Positions 54,136 to 62,940 of a stretch of 64,000 nucleotides of DNA are shown here, in pieces. Every line of letters starts with the position of its first letter. Within the stretch, counting starts at the first letter, position 1. This DNA is from Mesorhizobium sp. M4B.F.Ca.ET.203.01.1.1. GTDB lineage: Bacteria; Pseudomonadota; Alphaproteobacteria; Rhizobiales; Rhizobiaceae. Position numbers and translations under genes: made by a program. Location: NCBI RefSeq assembly GCF_004791025.1, contig NZ_SRUO01000001.1:1-64000 (forward strand), read 5' to 3'. The notes below the pieces were generated by a model that made no database searches, had not been told where the DNA came from, and was given only the letters and a program-made list of their open reading frames with translations.

Positions 54136-54276
54136 GAAAGGCGAATCTAAACTGGATATCGGGTTTGGGAACGAGGGCAAGCTGCCCTTTGTTACGGATG
54201 ATCCGTCAAAGGCGGAACGCAACGCCAAGAAGCCGCCGCGCTGAACCCCCTCGCCCGGCCGGGTCATCAGATTGCT

Positions 54277-55155
54277 ATGCAGCCTCCGGTTTTTGAGCCA
54301 AGCTGTGCGGGCAATGAAAGCCTGCCCGTGACAGACCGCGAAATCCACCTCTACCTCGATGACAGCGGCAGCCGAGAGCCGGACCGAGAGCCAAAAGAGA
54401 AGCGCCGCGACGAGATGGATTATTTCGCCCTCGGCGGGATCCTCATCAACGAGGAAGATGTCGATGAGCTCTACAGTCGCCACAAGGCCTTTTGCCAGCA
54501 ACACGGCATAACGTACCCCCTACACTCCTGGGCGATCAGGGGCGGGCGCGGCGACTTCGGCTGGCTGAAGAAGCCTGAGGCTGCCTACGAGTTCCTGGGT
54601 GACCTGGAACGGATGCTGCTCTCCCTGCCCGTCATTGGGATTGCCGCAGTCATCGACCGCCCGGGCTATGTGGCCCGCTACCGCGACCGGTATCAGGATC
54701 AACTTTGGTTCATGTGCAAGACCGCCTACTGCATCCTGATCGAGCGCGCCGCTAAATACGCCCGCAGCCAGGACTGCAAGCTGCGCGTGTTCTTCGAACG
54801 TGCCGGCAAGGCGGAGGACCGTGATCTGGTGGCCTATATGCGCATCCTGAAGACGCAGGGCATGCCGTTCGACGGCGCCAACTCGGCCGGCTACGGGTCG
54901 TTGACCGCAGAAGAGTTCAAGGACATCGTGCGCGGTGAGCCCCGCGGCAGGACCAAAGCCACACCGATGCTGCAGATCGCCGATCTCTACCTCTATCCGA
55001 TGGCCAAGGGCGGATATGACCCGTCCTACCGGCCCTATAGGGCCCTGATGGGTCACAAGCGTCTCATCGACGCGCACCTGCCGCCCGAGGAGCTGGCGTC
55101 CCGTGGCATCAAATACAGCTGCTTTGACAGGATAAAAAACAAAGACCCGGACTAG
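54277..55155 (+). CDS. DUF3800 protein (RNase H-like fold)
   Basis: EIHLYLDDSGSREP is the DUF3800 start, with an Asp pair in the first strand; LRVFFERAGKAEDRDLVAY and MLQIADLYLYPMAKGG carry the other acidic residues of an RNase H-like site. Family similarity starts at about residue 20, so the GTG at 54328 (VTDREIHLYL) may be the true start. DUF3800 genes are common beside defence systems. A terminator overlaps its stop codon. Confidence 0.85.
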   Translation: MQPPVFEPSCAGNESLPVTDREIHLYLDDSGSREPDREPKEKRRDEMDYFALGGILINEEDVDELYSRHKAFCQQHGITYPLHSWAIRGGRGDFGWLKKPEAAYEFLGDLERMLLSLPVIGIAAVIDRPGYVARYRDRYQDQLWFMCKTAYCILIERAAKYARSQDCKLRVFFERAGKAEDRDLVAYMRILKTQGMPFDGANSAGYGSLTAEEFKDIVRGEPRGRTKATPMLQIADLYLYPMAKGGYDPSYRPYRALMGHKRLIDAHLPPEELASRGIKYSCFDRIKNKDPD

Positions 55156-55175
55156 CCGGGCCTTCGTTTTGAAAA
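55139..55175 (+). terminator. Intrinsic terminator of the DUF3800 gene
   Basis: AAAGACCCGG-ACTAG-CCGGGCCTTCGTTTT forms a nine-position stem with one mismatch followed by TTTT. The stop codon lies in the loop. Confidence 0.7.
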
Positions 55176-55503
55176 GTTCGGCTGGCGCCTGGCGCCAACC
55201 CCGGAGCGATGCTCACGACGGAACTATGGGTGTCGACAACCCGATTGTCAATACCCCGGGTGAACCTTGGGTCAGGGGGACCTATCTTATCGCTTGCATA
55301 TAGCACGGTTCATCTGATCGACACTTCATATTATCAAGTCATCTTCTTCGGGTGTAGCGCGGGTCCCCGGCCCCTGAATCAAGAGACGTAGGCCGGACGA
55401 ACCGTGAAACACCCTCCCCCTGAATGCAGAACCGTCCCCAATGCCCTTGCGTCATCACGGGAAACCACCATATCTGGATGCAGTTCACCACAGGGAGCCT
55501 CAT
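55176..55503. other. No gene recognised
   Basis: 328 bp between the terminator and the HTH gene. It should hold the promoter of that gene; no repeat or RNA gene seen. Confidence 0.35.
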
Positions 55504-55986
55504 ATGGCCCAGCCAGAAACCGCCAAAGCAGACGTCGACAAGCTACGCACCAACGAGAAGAAGTGGACCAAGGCACTCATGGCCACCGGCTGGAGCGCTT
55601 TCCCCAACATCATCATCGAGAAGCAGCAGGCTCTCGGCCTCGATGCGCTCGACATGAACATCATCATCCACTTGGTCCAGTACTGGTGGCTGCCCGACAA
55701 CCTGCCCCACCCCTCGGTCGAGACGATCGCCAAGGCAATCGGGGTGACGCCCCGCACCATTCAGAAACGCATTGCCGCGCTCGAGGCCCTTAAACTTCTT
55801 GGCCGGGAGGAACGGCGCAACACGCCCAATGGCAGCATGACGAACCGCTATCATTTCGATGGCCTGATCGAGGCCGCCAGGCCGTTTGCCTTGGAAAAGG
55901 CCGCCGAGATCAAGAAGGCGGCCGAGGAGAGATCGAACCGGTTGAAGCGTAAGAAGCCGCAGCTGGTCGTGGACAACGATGCATAG
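55504..55986 (+). CDS. Helix-turn-helix protein, replication-initiator- or DnaD-like
   Basis: The 160-residue protein contains GLDALDMNIIIHLVQYWWLP followed by a winged-helix segment HPSVETIAKAIGVTPRTIQK and RIAALEALKLLGREERR. A lysine- and arginine-rich tail closes it. Similar small proteins occur on rhizobial plasmids and islands as DNA-binding factors. Start at ATG 55504, preceded by AGGGAG. It ends 7 bp before the tRNA-like sequence. Confidence 0.7.
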   Translation: MAQPETAKADVDKLRTNEKKWTKALMATGWSAFPNIIIEKQQALGLDALDMNIIIHLVQYWWLPDNLPHPSVETIAKAIGVTPRTIQKRIAALEALKLLGREERRNTPNGSMTNRYHFDGLIEAARPFALEKAAEIKKAAEERSNRLKRKKPQLVVDNDA

Positions 55987-55992
55987 GCAGAT

Positions 55993-56097
55993 CGTGGCGT
56001 AGCTCAGAGGATAGAGCGCCTCGCTTTCGACCGGGGTGGTGCGTGACACCGCTATCTAGGGGCGAGGAGGTCGCAGGTTCAAGTCCTGCCGTCACGC
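55993..56097 (+). tRNA. tRNA-like cloverleaf with about 32 extra bases in the anticodon loop
   Basis: Every arm pairs: acceptor CGTGGCG/CGTCACG (55993-55999 with 56090-56096, one G-U), D-arm GCTC/GAGC, anticodon stem CCTCG/CGAGG (56019-56023 with 56063-56067), variable loop AGGTC, and T-arm GCAGG-TTCAAGT-CCTGC. The anticodon loop is 39 nt instead of 7. The extra part holds its own hairpin GTGGTG-CGTGA-CACCGC (56036-56052). Bacteria lack the enzyme that removes short tRNA introns, so this is probably a disrupted tRNA, an att-site relic or an unusual tRNA-like RNA. Identity is not assigned. Confidence 0.5.
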
Positions 56098-56244
56098 CAT
56101 TGTCCTCGATATGGATCCCTCGGCTCCGGAAACTCGAAAGATTTCCGGCACCGGACCCATAATCTACCGTGGTTTTTCAATTGGCCTCCCTTTGATATTT
56201 GTTCTGCGTATGTTCATATCAAGGGACCAACACGAGGACTCAAT

Positions 56245-57447
56245 ATGGGCATGCGATACAATGGCCGGCCGTTTGATTCGGGGGATTTTGCAAAGGATTT
56301 TGAAGCTGCGGCTGTCGAGAGCATCAAGGAACAGCTGTGGGAGAGGTTCAGTGCCATTCGCCATCCTGATACAGGCGAATTTCCCACTGTCCTGGTCCTT
56401 GGAGAAGCCCTTGACGATTTGCGGCTCAGTATTGAGGGCTCGCCGCAGCTTCTCGCGCTGGTGAAGGACAAGATGAGCGACAATGAGCAGGCGTCGACTG
56501 TGTTCCTGCCCCTGCAACAGGGCTCCCCGAAAGCCTTTCTCAGCTACTCGTTCGACGATCGCGAGCTAGCAGAGACGGTCGCGCGCGCCCTGATGGCGGA
56601 TGGAATCGATACCTGGTGGGCGGAATGGGAGATCCGTTCCGGAGATTCCTTGCGCCGCAAAATCGACGAGGGACTGGGCAACTGCACGCATTTCATCGTG
56701 CTGCTGACTCCGAGCGCCATGCAGAAGCCGTGGGTCCAGCAGGAGATGGATGCCGGCCTGGTCCGCCGCATCTCTGGGCAGGCGCGCTTCATAGCCCTTC
56801 GCTACGGTGTCGCGGCACGGGAATTGCCGCCGCTTCTGTCGGGCATGCTCTCGCCAGAACTTGATGCCGCGCGCCTAGACGAAGGCGTGCGCAATCTGGT
56901 GAACGACATCCATGGCGTGACGCGTAAGCCGCAGCTCGGCGCAGCGCCCATTGCGGCTGTGCAGCCGGCGACGGGTTACTCCAAGGTCGCAACGGCAATT
57001 GCCAAGATCTTTGTTGAGGAGACGTCGGATGCAATGTTCTCGCACCCTCAGAAAGGGGTAGATGAGCTGGCGGCCACCATTGAAGCGTCAGAGGAGGACA
57101 TCGAGGACGCTCTGCACGAGCTGCGCGATCTGGTTTCCGTCAGCTTCGGCCGCGTCTTGCCCAAGGAGGACCTGTTTGCCACATTCGACAAATATTTCAT
57201 GGATTGGTCGCCCGAAGATGACGCGCTGCGTATCGCTGCCGACCTGATCAACGACCCGTCGATGCCCCACGATACAGGCCAGGTCGCCGAGCGGTACGGC
57301 TGGGAGCCGAGGCGCATAAACCCCGCTCTGGCCTATCTGATGGCCCGCAAGCTGATCGTCGACTACAAGGTACTCGCCAGCCAGTACAATTCGATCAGGG
57401 TGGTGAAAACGGACGCCACGCGGCGCTTCGTGAAGAGCCGAAGCTGA
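56245..57447 (+). CDS. TIR-domain protein, likely NAD-cleaving effector
   Basis: Residues ~96-225 form a TIR domain: KAFLSYSFDDRELAETVARA, GIDTWWAEWEIRSGDSLRRK (with the Glu expected to be catalytic) and FIVLLTPSAMQKPWVQQEMD. The first 95 residues and the last 170 (helical, with EDIEDALHELRDLVSVSFGR and a winged-helix-like YGWEPRRINPALAYLMARKL) are unassigned and might sense a trigger. Bacterial TIR proteins often deplete NAD+ during phage infection. It is intact, 400 residues long, and followed by DUF4238 and a SLATT-SMODS pair. Confidence 0.8.
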   Translation: MGMRYNGRPFDSGDFAKDFEAAAVESIKEQLWERFSAIRHPDTGEFPTVLVLGEALDDLRLSIEGSPQLLALVKDKMSDNEQASTVFLPLQQGSPKAFLSYSFDDRELAETVARALMADGIDTWWAEWEIRSGDSLRRKIDEGLGNCTHFIVLLTPSAMQKPWVQQEMDAGLVRRISGQARFIALRYGVAARELPPLLSGMLSPELDAARLDEGVRNLVNDIHGVTRKPQLGAAPIAAVQPATGYSKVATAIAKIFVEETSDAMFSHPQKGVDELAATIEASEEDIEDALHELRDLVSVSFGRVLPKEDLFATFDKYFMDWSPEDDALRIAADLINDPSMPHDTGQVAERYGWEPRRINPALAYLMARKLIVDYKVLASQYNSIRVVKTDATRRFVKSRS

Positions 57448-57511
57448 GGATCCCAATCCGCAGGGTCATGCCCGACAAGGTGCAGTGACCGGGGAGCCCG
57501 ACCACAGGACC

Positions 57512-58642
57512 ATGGAGCAGTCACCCTTGTTTTTTGGCAAATGGGGAGACGTCCCCATCGATGGCGATGTGAGGCCATTTAGCATCTTCAATCCGGTCCG
57601 CAGCGGGGCGGGACGGAAGAACCGAAAACACCACTTCATCTCGGTCACCTATATGGAAGGCTTCGCCGATGACCGCGGCCGTGTCCAAGTCTATCGGGCC
57701 GAGGCGCCAGAGGCACCGCTGCCGAAGCAGCCGAGGGCAACTGGGTACGAGAACTACTATTACTCTCAGAAACTCCCCGGTGGCGGTCAAGAAAACCACA
57801 GATTCGAAGACCTCTGGAATCCGATCGAGACCGTTTGGCCGGAGACCGTCCGTGCGCTTCAGGCTCGTCGTCTTTCACCGGCTTTATCCTTCAATGTCCA
57901 AGGCATGCAAACGATCATGCGGACGCGCGTTCCGGCGACCCGAGATCGCATCGCGCTTATGCTGGAGGCTAAGCTGCGAAGCGAATGCAAGGTGTTCGAG
58001 GAAATCGGCAAACTGCCGCCAGAATTGGAACGCTACGCCGGTCAGTTCGACACCGTGCCGGTCGGCGTCAATCCGCATGAAACACTGCTCGCGATGGAGG
58101 ACGAATTCAAGACGTTCGGCGATCTCTGCTTTCGGCTTGGCTTCGAGGTTCTCCACAACAAGACCGACATCCCATTCCTGACTTCCGACAATCCGGTGTG
58201 TACATATGACCCGCGCGAACCGCTGCTCGCACGCACCCCCTATGATCACTCCGGTGACATCGAGCTGATCTTTCCCCTGACCGCCCGCATGCTGGTGCGC
58301 GGTTCAAGCAAGCGTCAGCCGTTTGGCGTCCTGACACGGCACCGCGACGTCACGGATAAGCACAAAGTTCGCCGGTTCAATCGAACAATCGCTCAATTCG
58401 CGTACCGGATGACGGTCGGCCAGGACCGGTCGAGCGATGCGCTGATTTGTGCCCATGCGCGTCTCGTACCGACGATCAGCACCGAGGTCCGCCGACACAA
58501 CAATGAAATCCAGATCGTCTGGCGGCATATCTTCGGGCCGAAACCGGATCTTTCTCAGTATATTGACACCCCGGAAAAGGCCTCCCGCCTTGAAGCAAAA
58601 ATGGCCTTGGCCGCATCGAGCCCCGTGTCCGACGGCTGCTAG
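57512..58642 (+). CDS. DUF4238 protein of the second defence cluster
   Basis: NRKHHFISVTYMEGFADDRG is the DUF4238 signature and FLTSDNPVCTYDPREPLLAR the later conserved box. At 376 residues it is longer than and only distantly related to the DUF4238 protein at 40559. I use ATG 57512 with AGGA just upstream; a GTG at 57485 is possible. The role is unknown, but it sits between the TIR gene and a CBASS pair. Confidence 0.75.
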   Translation: MEQSPLFFGKWGDVPIDGDVRPFSIFNPVRSGAGRKNRKHHFISVTYMEGFADDRGRVQVYRAEAPEAPLPKQPRATGYENYYYSQKLPGGGQENHRFEDLWNPIETVWPETVRALQARRLSPALSFNVQGMQTIMRTRVPATRDRIALMLEAKLRSECKVFEEIGKLPPELERYAGQFDTVPVGVNPHETLLAMEDEFKTFGDLCFRLGFEVLHNKTDIPFLTSDNPVCTYDPREPLLARTPYDHSGDIELIFPLTARMLVRGSSKRQPFGVLTRHRDVTDKHKVRRFNRTIAQFAYRMTVGQDRSSDALICAHARLVPTISTEVRRHNNEIQIVWRHIFGPKPDLSQYIDTPEKASRLEAKMALAASSPVSDGC

Positions 58643-58820
58643 CAGCGACGTCGGCACTACGGCGCGCCAAGCACCTCCGGCAGCAGTATTCCCCCAACCA
58701 AGCCGCAGCTGTTGCTTCGACGTTCCGTCCCAGACTAACCCGCTGAAAGAAGGGGATAAATTGAAATTCCGCAGCTTGGCCAGGTGAGGCGTGCTAGTTC
58801 TCTCCTCCAAAGGAGACATC

Positions 58821-59330
58821 ATGCCCGACGTGACGCGGGAACGCGTGAGAGATGAACTTCTCCGCATGGAAGAAGATTGTATTCATTCCGGCAAAGCGCA
58901 CTTCAACGCTTCAGCGCGCTGGGCGGTGTGGAACTATGTCTTCGGCATTCCCTCGGTGATCCTCAGCACCGCAGCGGGCGCTGCTTTTTTCAAGGACTAT
59001 CCTGTCGCCGCGGGTTCTATGGCGCTTTGCGTTGCCGTCCTCACGTCGCTGATGACGTTCCTGAAACCCGGTGAGAAGTCGGCTGACCACAAGAGTTCGG
59101 GCGACCAGTACCTGGCGCTACGCAACAATTCCCGCGTTTTCCGCGAGGTCGAACTCGACAACACGCCCGATGCCGAAACCGTGCTGACCGCCCTGAAAGG
59201 CTTCACCACGCGGCGCGATGAACTGAACCAGGCAAGCCCTGCTTTTTCAGACCGCGATTTTAAGAGGGCCCGCGATGGCATTAACGCCGGCGAACCCAAG
59301 CACGCGGTCGACAAAGGTTCCCACCAATGA
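58821..59330 (+). CDS. SLATT two-helix membrane effector of CBASS cassette 2
   Basis: The 169-residue protein has two membrane segments (about residues 36-58, FGIPSVILSTAAGAAFF, and 62-81, VAAGSMALCVAVLTSLMTF), followed by KPGEKSADHKSSGDQYLALR and a helical tail, the usual SLATT layout. SLATT proteins are predicted pore-forming effectors driven by SMODS signals. AGGAGA precedes ATG 58821. The stop overlaps the SMODS start by 4 bp. Confidence 0.88.
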   Translation: MPDVTRERVRDELLRMEEDCIHSGKAHFNASARWAVWNYVFGIPSVILSTAAGAAFFKDYPVAAGSMALCVAVLTSLMTFLKPGEKSADHKSSGDQYLALRNNSRVFREVELDNTPDAETVLTALKGFTTRRDELNQASPAFSDRDFKRARDGINAGEPKHAVDKGSHQ

Positions 59331-60106
59331 CAGTCAATAGCTACCTCGTATCCCGTGCAAGCGACGCGGTGCTCTCGGCCGACGAGAAGGCCTCGATCGC
59401 GACCTCGGTCACGACCTTGAGCTCCCGGCTGGCCAGTTATTTCACGGTCGCCGGTGATGGCCTAACGTCGCATTTCCGGTTCGGCTCGCACACCCGTGGC
59501 ACGATCCTTCCCCGCAAGATGGATGCGCACTCGGACGTTGACTACATGATCGTTTTTGAAAAAGGCGGACTGAACCCACAGACCTACCTCACCCGACTGC
59601 GTAAGTTCGCCGAGCAGAAATACGCCAACTCCGAACTCTACCAATCGAGCCCCACGGTGGTGCTGGAGCTCAACCATATCAAGTTCGACCTAGTGCCCGC
59701 CTTGCTCTCGTGGGGCACGACGTATCAGATCCCCAAGGGTCCCGATGAGTGGCAAAGCACGAACCCGAACGATTTCAACAGCACGCTCGAGACTGTCAAC
59801 GGCAACAATTCCTATTTGATCAAGCCAACCGTGCGCCTCGTCAAATTCTGGAACGCAGAAGCCGGCTATGTCTACGATTCGTACGGCCTCGAAAAATGGA
59901 TCGTCGGCCTGGGCTTTTATGGCTGCTACACCCAGAAGGACTACTTCTTCAAAGTGTTCGACAACCTGTCGGCGAACGAAGTGGCCCAATGGCGCAACGA
60001 CAAGATCACGCGCGCCAAGGACATCATCGCCAGGGTCCGCAAGTACGAAGCCGATGACATGCCGAATTCGGCTGAGATCGAGGTCAAGAAGCTTATCCCG
60101 GCGTAG
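59327..60106 (+). CDS. SMODS CD-NTase of CBASS cassette 2
   Basis: The 259-residue enzyme has GSHTRGT at residues 53-59, DVD at 70-72 and a third Asp at 121 (IKFDLVPALL). SYLIKPTVRLVKFWNAEAGY matches the helix that follows in DncV/cGAS-like enzymes. It should produce the nucleotide that opens the SLATT partner, to which it is translationally coupled (ATGA). Confidence 0.9.
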   Translation: MTVNSYLVSRASDAVLSADEKASIATSVTTLSSRLASYFTVAGDGLTSHFRFGSHTRGTILPRKMDAHSDVDYMIVFEKGGLNPQTYLTRLRKFAEQKYANSELYQSSPTVVLELNHIKFDLVPALLSWGTTYQIPKGPDEWQSTNPNDFNSTLETVNGNNSYLIKPTVRLVKFWNAEAGYVYDSYGLEKWIVGLGFYGCYTQKDYFFKVFDNLSANEVAQWRNDKITRAKDIIARVRKYEADDMPNSAEIEVKKLIPA

Positions 60107-60522
60107 CGAGCAACTCTTGTGATAGCACTTCCGCCCCGGCCAACACGGCTGAGCCTGCCGTCCCTGTAAACGCGATCATGCGCATCACTGATCGCAGGTC
60201 GGTCAAATGTCGTGTCCCCTCCCCGTCGTTGGAATGGGCAGCTCGAGCGCAGCCAAGTCAGCCTTTCCAGCGTGCCCGACGCCTTTGAAATTGGGCAGGC
60301 GCCGACGCTCCAAACCTCCTATCAGTCGCCTCGACCTAACCTAGGACAACCTGTTGAGGCTCCGCGACTAGCTTGGCGCTTCGGGCGGCAACCGAAGCGA
60401 TTGGCGGGTTAATGCCGGGGACTTTGTCCGAAAGATGTAGTCCTATTTCGTACGAGATCACGGTTGAGAGGTCAGAAATATGCTACGAATTTCGGACAAA
60501 ACTCACTCGCAAAGCGGCACGG
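60107..60522. other. No gene recognised
   Basis: 416 bp between the CBASS pair and the ScpB relic; only unsupported frames. It marks the right edge of the defence island. Confidence 0.35.
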
Positions 60523-61240
60523 CTATTTGTCGAGTTCGACTCCGACGTAATCTTGGTCGACAACAAAGTCAGGGATGATGTCACCAGCCAGTAATTTCTC
60601 CTTCGACAGCAACCCGGCATCCTCGAGCGCCTCGTCTCCGGCAAATCGCGCAGCGTATCAAGCCCGAACTCCAGCAGGAATTCTTTGGTCGTGACATAAG
60701 TGTGGGCGCGCCCGGCGTCGGGCTACGCGGGCCGGAAGCGATCAGACCGGCACCGCGCAGATGACCAATAAAATCGCGACTGATCTCCTTGCCGAAGAAG
60801 GAAGAAAGCTCGGCGCGGGTGATCGGCTGGAAATAGGCGATGCACATCAGCACCAGCACCTCCGACTGCGTGAGATCGCCCGCACCCCCACCGCCGCCAA
60901 CGGCTGTGTCAAATGCACTGCGGATCGCATCGGCATAGGCAGGCCGGGTCAGGTGCTTCCAGCCACCAGCGACGGCAACGAGGTCATAGGGTCGACCGCG
61001 CAGTTCTTCGCGGATGTCGTCGATGAGAAGATCAATGCTGCAGCTTTTGCCGACGACGCGAGCCAGCGTCTCGCGGCCGACTGGTTCACCGGCAGCAAAG
61101 ATCGTGGCCTCGACACGGTTCATCCATTCGCGCCAACGCGCCTCCGGCGGCAGGTGATCCAGCTCCCGGTCAAACAGCTGGTCAGCTGATCGACGGTCAT
61201 CTGACCGGCTCCCCCCTCGCCTGCGCGCCGCTTGCACCAT
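60523..61240 (-). pseudogene. ScpB-like segregation protein, two frameshifts near the end
   Basis: The frame from 61240 has RVEATIFAAGEPVGRETLAR, LTQSEVLVLMCIAYFQPITR and FFGKEISRDFIGHLRGAGLI, the two winged helices of ScpB. Past SGPRSPTPGAP the conserved tail (TYVTTKEFLLEFGLDTLRDL, EDAGLLSKEKLLAGDII, FVVDQDYVGVELDK) is spread over other frames to a stop at 60523. In rhizobial plasmids this variant follows a DUF1403 gene, as here. Whether the two indels abolish function is unclear, since only the tail is affected. Confidence 0.8.
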
Positions 61241-61245
61241 TATCG

Positions 61246-62187
61246 TCAGAGCCCGTAGATGCGGAAGGTCGGGCGGCCGGATAGCTCTCGGACGGCGCCT
61301 AGCTCGACCAGACGGTCGAACAGGCGGCGCAGCCCACGGCCACTCCTACCGGCGATCTTTTCCGAGGCAACGATCGCATCGTCGGACAGCAGCTTGTCGA
61401 CAACAAGATCCGCCGCCTTGGCCCTGAGTTTCGGCGCAACAGCAAGCAGCCGGTCCGAGCGGCGCTCGAGCTCGGCGGAAAGATCGATGGCGCGTAGCGC
61501 AGCCCGCGCCTGCGCGGCAAGCAGACTTTTGGCACGCTCAGGATCGGTCTCAATGCCTGTCGCCACCGAGTTGGCTGCTGATCTACGCGGGCGGACGCTT
61601 GTGCCCAGGGCCGCTTCGGCGCCGAGCAACGGCACCGCGTGTGCCCAACCCAGCCGTTGCGCCAGCAGGGCGTCGGCGAGCCAGGCTCCAAGGGCGCGCG
61701 CAAAGCCGTGGCGTTCGGCGATCGCGACGGCGCCGGTTATCATTCCCACCGTCCCGTCAGTGGCGGCTAGCTGCCGAAGTTCGTCCGTCAGGTCGCTTAC
61801 GCCCTCGTCATAACGCGCGAGACCGAGGCCATCCAGCACCGCGCCGATGCTCGCCTCGGTCAGCAGTTTCTCCGCCTCAAGTAATGAAGCTAGGGTTGGG
61901 CTTAGCTCTGTGTCGACTGGCCCAAACAGCTTCTGTACATGACGACGATTGTCTTCGGTTCCGATCAACTCCCGAACGGCGTCTGCAAGGGACTTATGCC
62001 CAGCTATGTCGCGCTTTATCATGTCGGCCGAGGTTCCCCGCCTTTTGCGTAACCCGCAGATCAGGGATGGTTGCATTAGGGGAACAAATGCAGGTCCACT
62101 TCGGTTAAAGACTTGCAGCGGTCGATCCGTCTCGGTGCAGCCACTGTCGAGGTCCGTGGCCAATTCCTCTCGGTGGCGAACCTCCAA
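61246..62187 (-). CDS. DUF1403 family protein
   Basis: The C-terminal 200 residues match DUF1403: GAWLADALLAQRLGWAHAVP, LLGAEAALGTSVRP and RGLRRLFDRLVELGAVRELS with the terminal PTFRIYGL. The first ~50 residues of the open frame are not family-like, so the start may be at an internal ATG (MIKRDIAGHKSLADAV). The function is unknown; the gene is a frequent neighbour of ScpB-like genes on rhizobial replicons. It ends 6 bp before the ScpB-like start. Confidence 0.75.
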   Translation of the reverse strand: MEVRHREELATDLDSGCTETDRPLQVFNRSGPAFVPLMQPSLICGLRKRRGTSADMIKRDIAGHKSLADAVRELIGTEDNRRHVQKLFGPVDTELSPTLASLLEAEKLLTEASIGAVLDGLGLARYDEGVSDLTDELRQLAATDGTVGMITGAVAIAERHGFARALGAWLADALLAQRLGWAHAVPLLGAEAALGTSVRPRRSAANSVATGIETDPERAKSLLAAQARAALRAIDLSAELERRSDRLLAVAPKLRAKAADLVVDKLLSDDAIVASEKIAGRSGRGLRRLFDRLVELGAVRELSGRPTFRIYGL

Positions 62188-62204
62188 CGATAGTTACAGC
62201 GGGA

Positions 62205-62407
62205 CTAAAAAGTAGGCCCAATCTCGCGCTCCAGGGCGACGCGGGCCTTCCGTAACGAGACGAGCAGCCGCTCCAGTAGGCCTTCATCCAATTCGGATGC
62301 TAGGCCCGAAACGCCCGGTCGTGCTCAACGATCCGGTCCTGTATCGACATTACGGTTTCATAACGAGCTACAAGGCTCGTGAGGACTTCCTGATGATCGG
62401 AGGTCAT
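62205..62407 (-). pseudogene. Small broken coding sequence upstream of DUF1403
   Basis: MTSDHQEVLTSLVARYETVM starts at 62407 and stops after 35 codons; an adjoining frame continues ELDEGLLERLLVSLRKARVA to 62205. Together they look like one ~65-residue protein broken by an indel. No family assigned. Confidence 0.35.
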
Positions 62408-62639
62408 ACGCTGCCCGTTCTGGGCAAGGAGCGGGCATCAAGCTTAAGCGTTCATAAAGAACGGCCTCATCGAACTCGCCGTCCGAGAACAGTGCCATTA
62501 CGCTCACGCTCAGGCGCTCCGCCTGCATGCGGCTAACGGAGATACCTGCCTCGGCGCAGACACGATCAAAGACCTGCTTCAACAAAGCCAGGTCGCTGGG
62601 ATAGGCAATGCCACTCATTGAGCTGGTGTTACTGACCAT
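62358..62639 (-). CDS. Small rhizobial hypothetical protein
   Basis: The start at 62639 has a strong GGAGGAACAG site. The product (93 residues) contains DLALLKQVFDRVCAEAGISV and FSDGEFDEAVLYERL, resembling short rhizobial proteins of unknown function. The last ~20 residues look off-frame, so the end may be damaged. Confidence 0.4.
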   Translation of the reverse strand: MVSNTSSMSGIAYPSDLALLKQVFDRVCAEAGISVSRMQAERLSVSVMALFSDGEFDEAVLYERLSLMPAPCPERAAYDLRSSGSPHEPCSSL

Positions 62640-62940
62640 AGCTGTTCCTCCCATTAGGGCGGAAGCGTGGCCGTCGCTCAACGGCGATGCCCATGATGTA
62701 AATCGCCGATGGAAGCAGGCTACTCCGATTCATGCGGAGAGTCTGGGAAAGGGCTGCTAGAGTTCTGCTCACCGAAGTCGCGCCTCCGAGACAGAACCCA
62801 AGCAGCGATCCTTGGGTCAATTCCTAAAGATATCAAGAGTTGGAAACGTACCAAACAGAGGATGGGATGTTTGGTATTCAGTGAGGCGCTTTCTATGGAC
62901 ACGCTCAAGTGGCTTCTCAGCTGCTGAACTGCGGCATGCA
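62640..62940. other. No gene recognised
   Basis: 300 bp between the small protein gene and the kup stop codon; no supported feature. Confidence 0.3.

Noticed and set aside
54152..54244. A 30-codon frame (DIGFGNEGKLPFVTDDPSKA) between the DUF2130 and DUF3800 genes
   Set aside because: It looks coding-like but its only start is a CTG; I could not support it as a gene.
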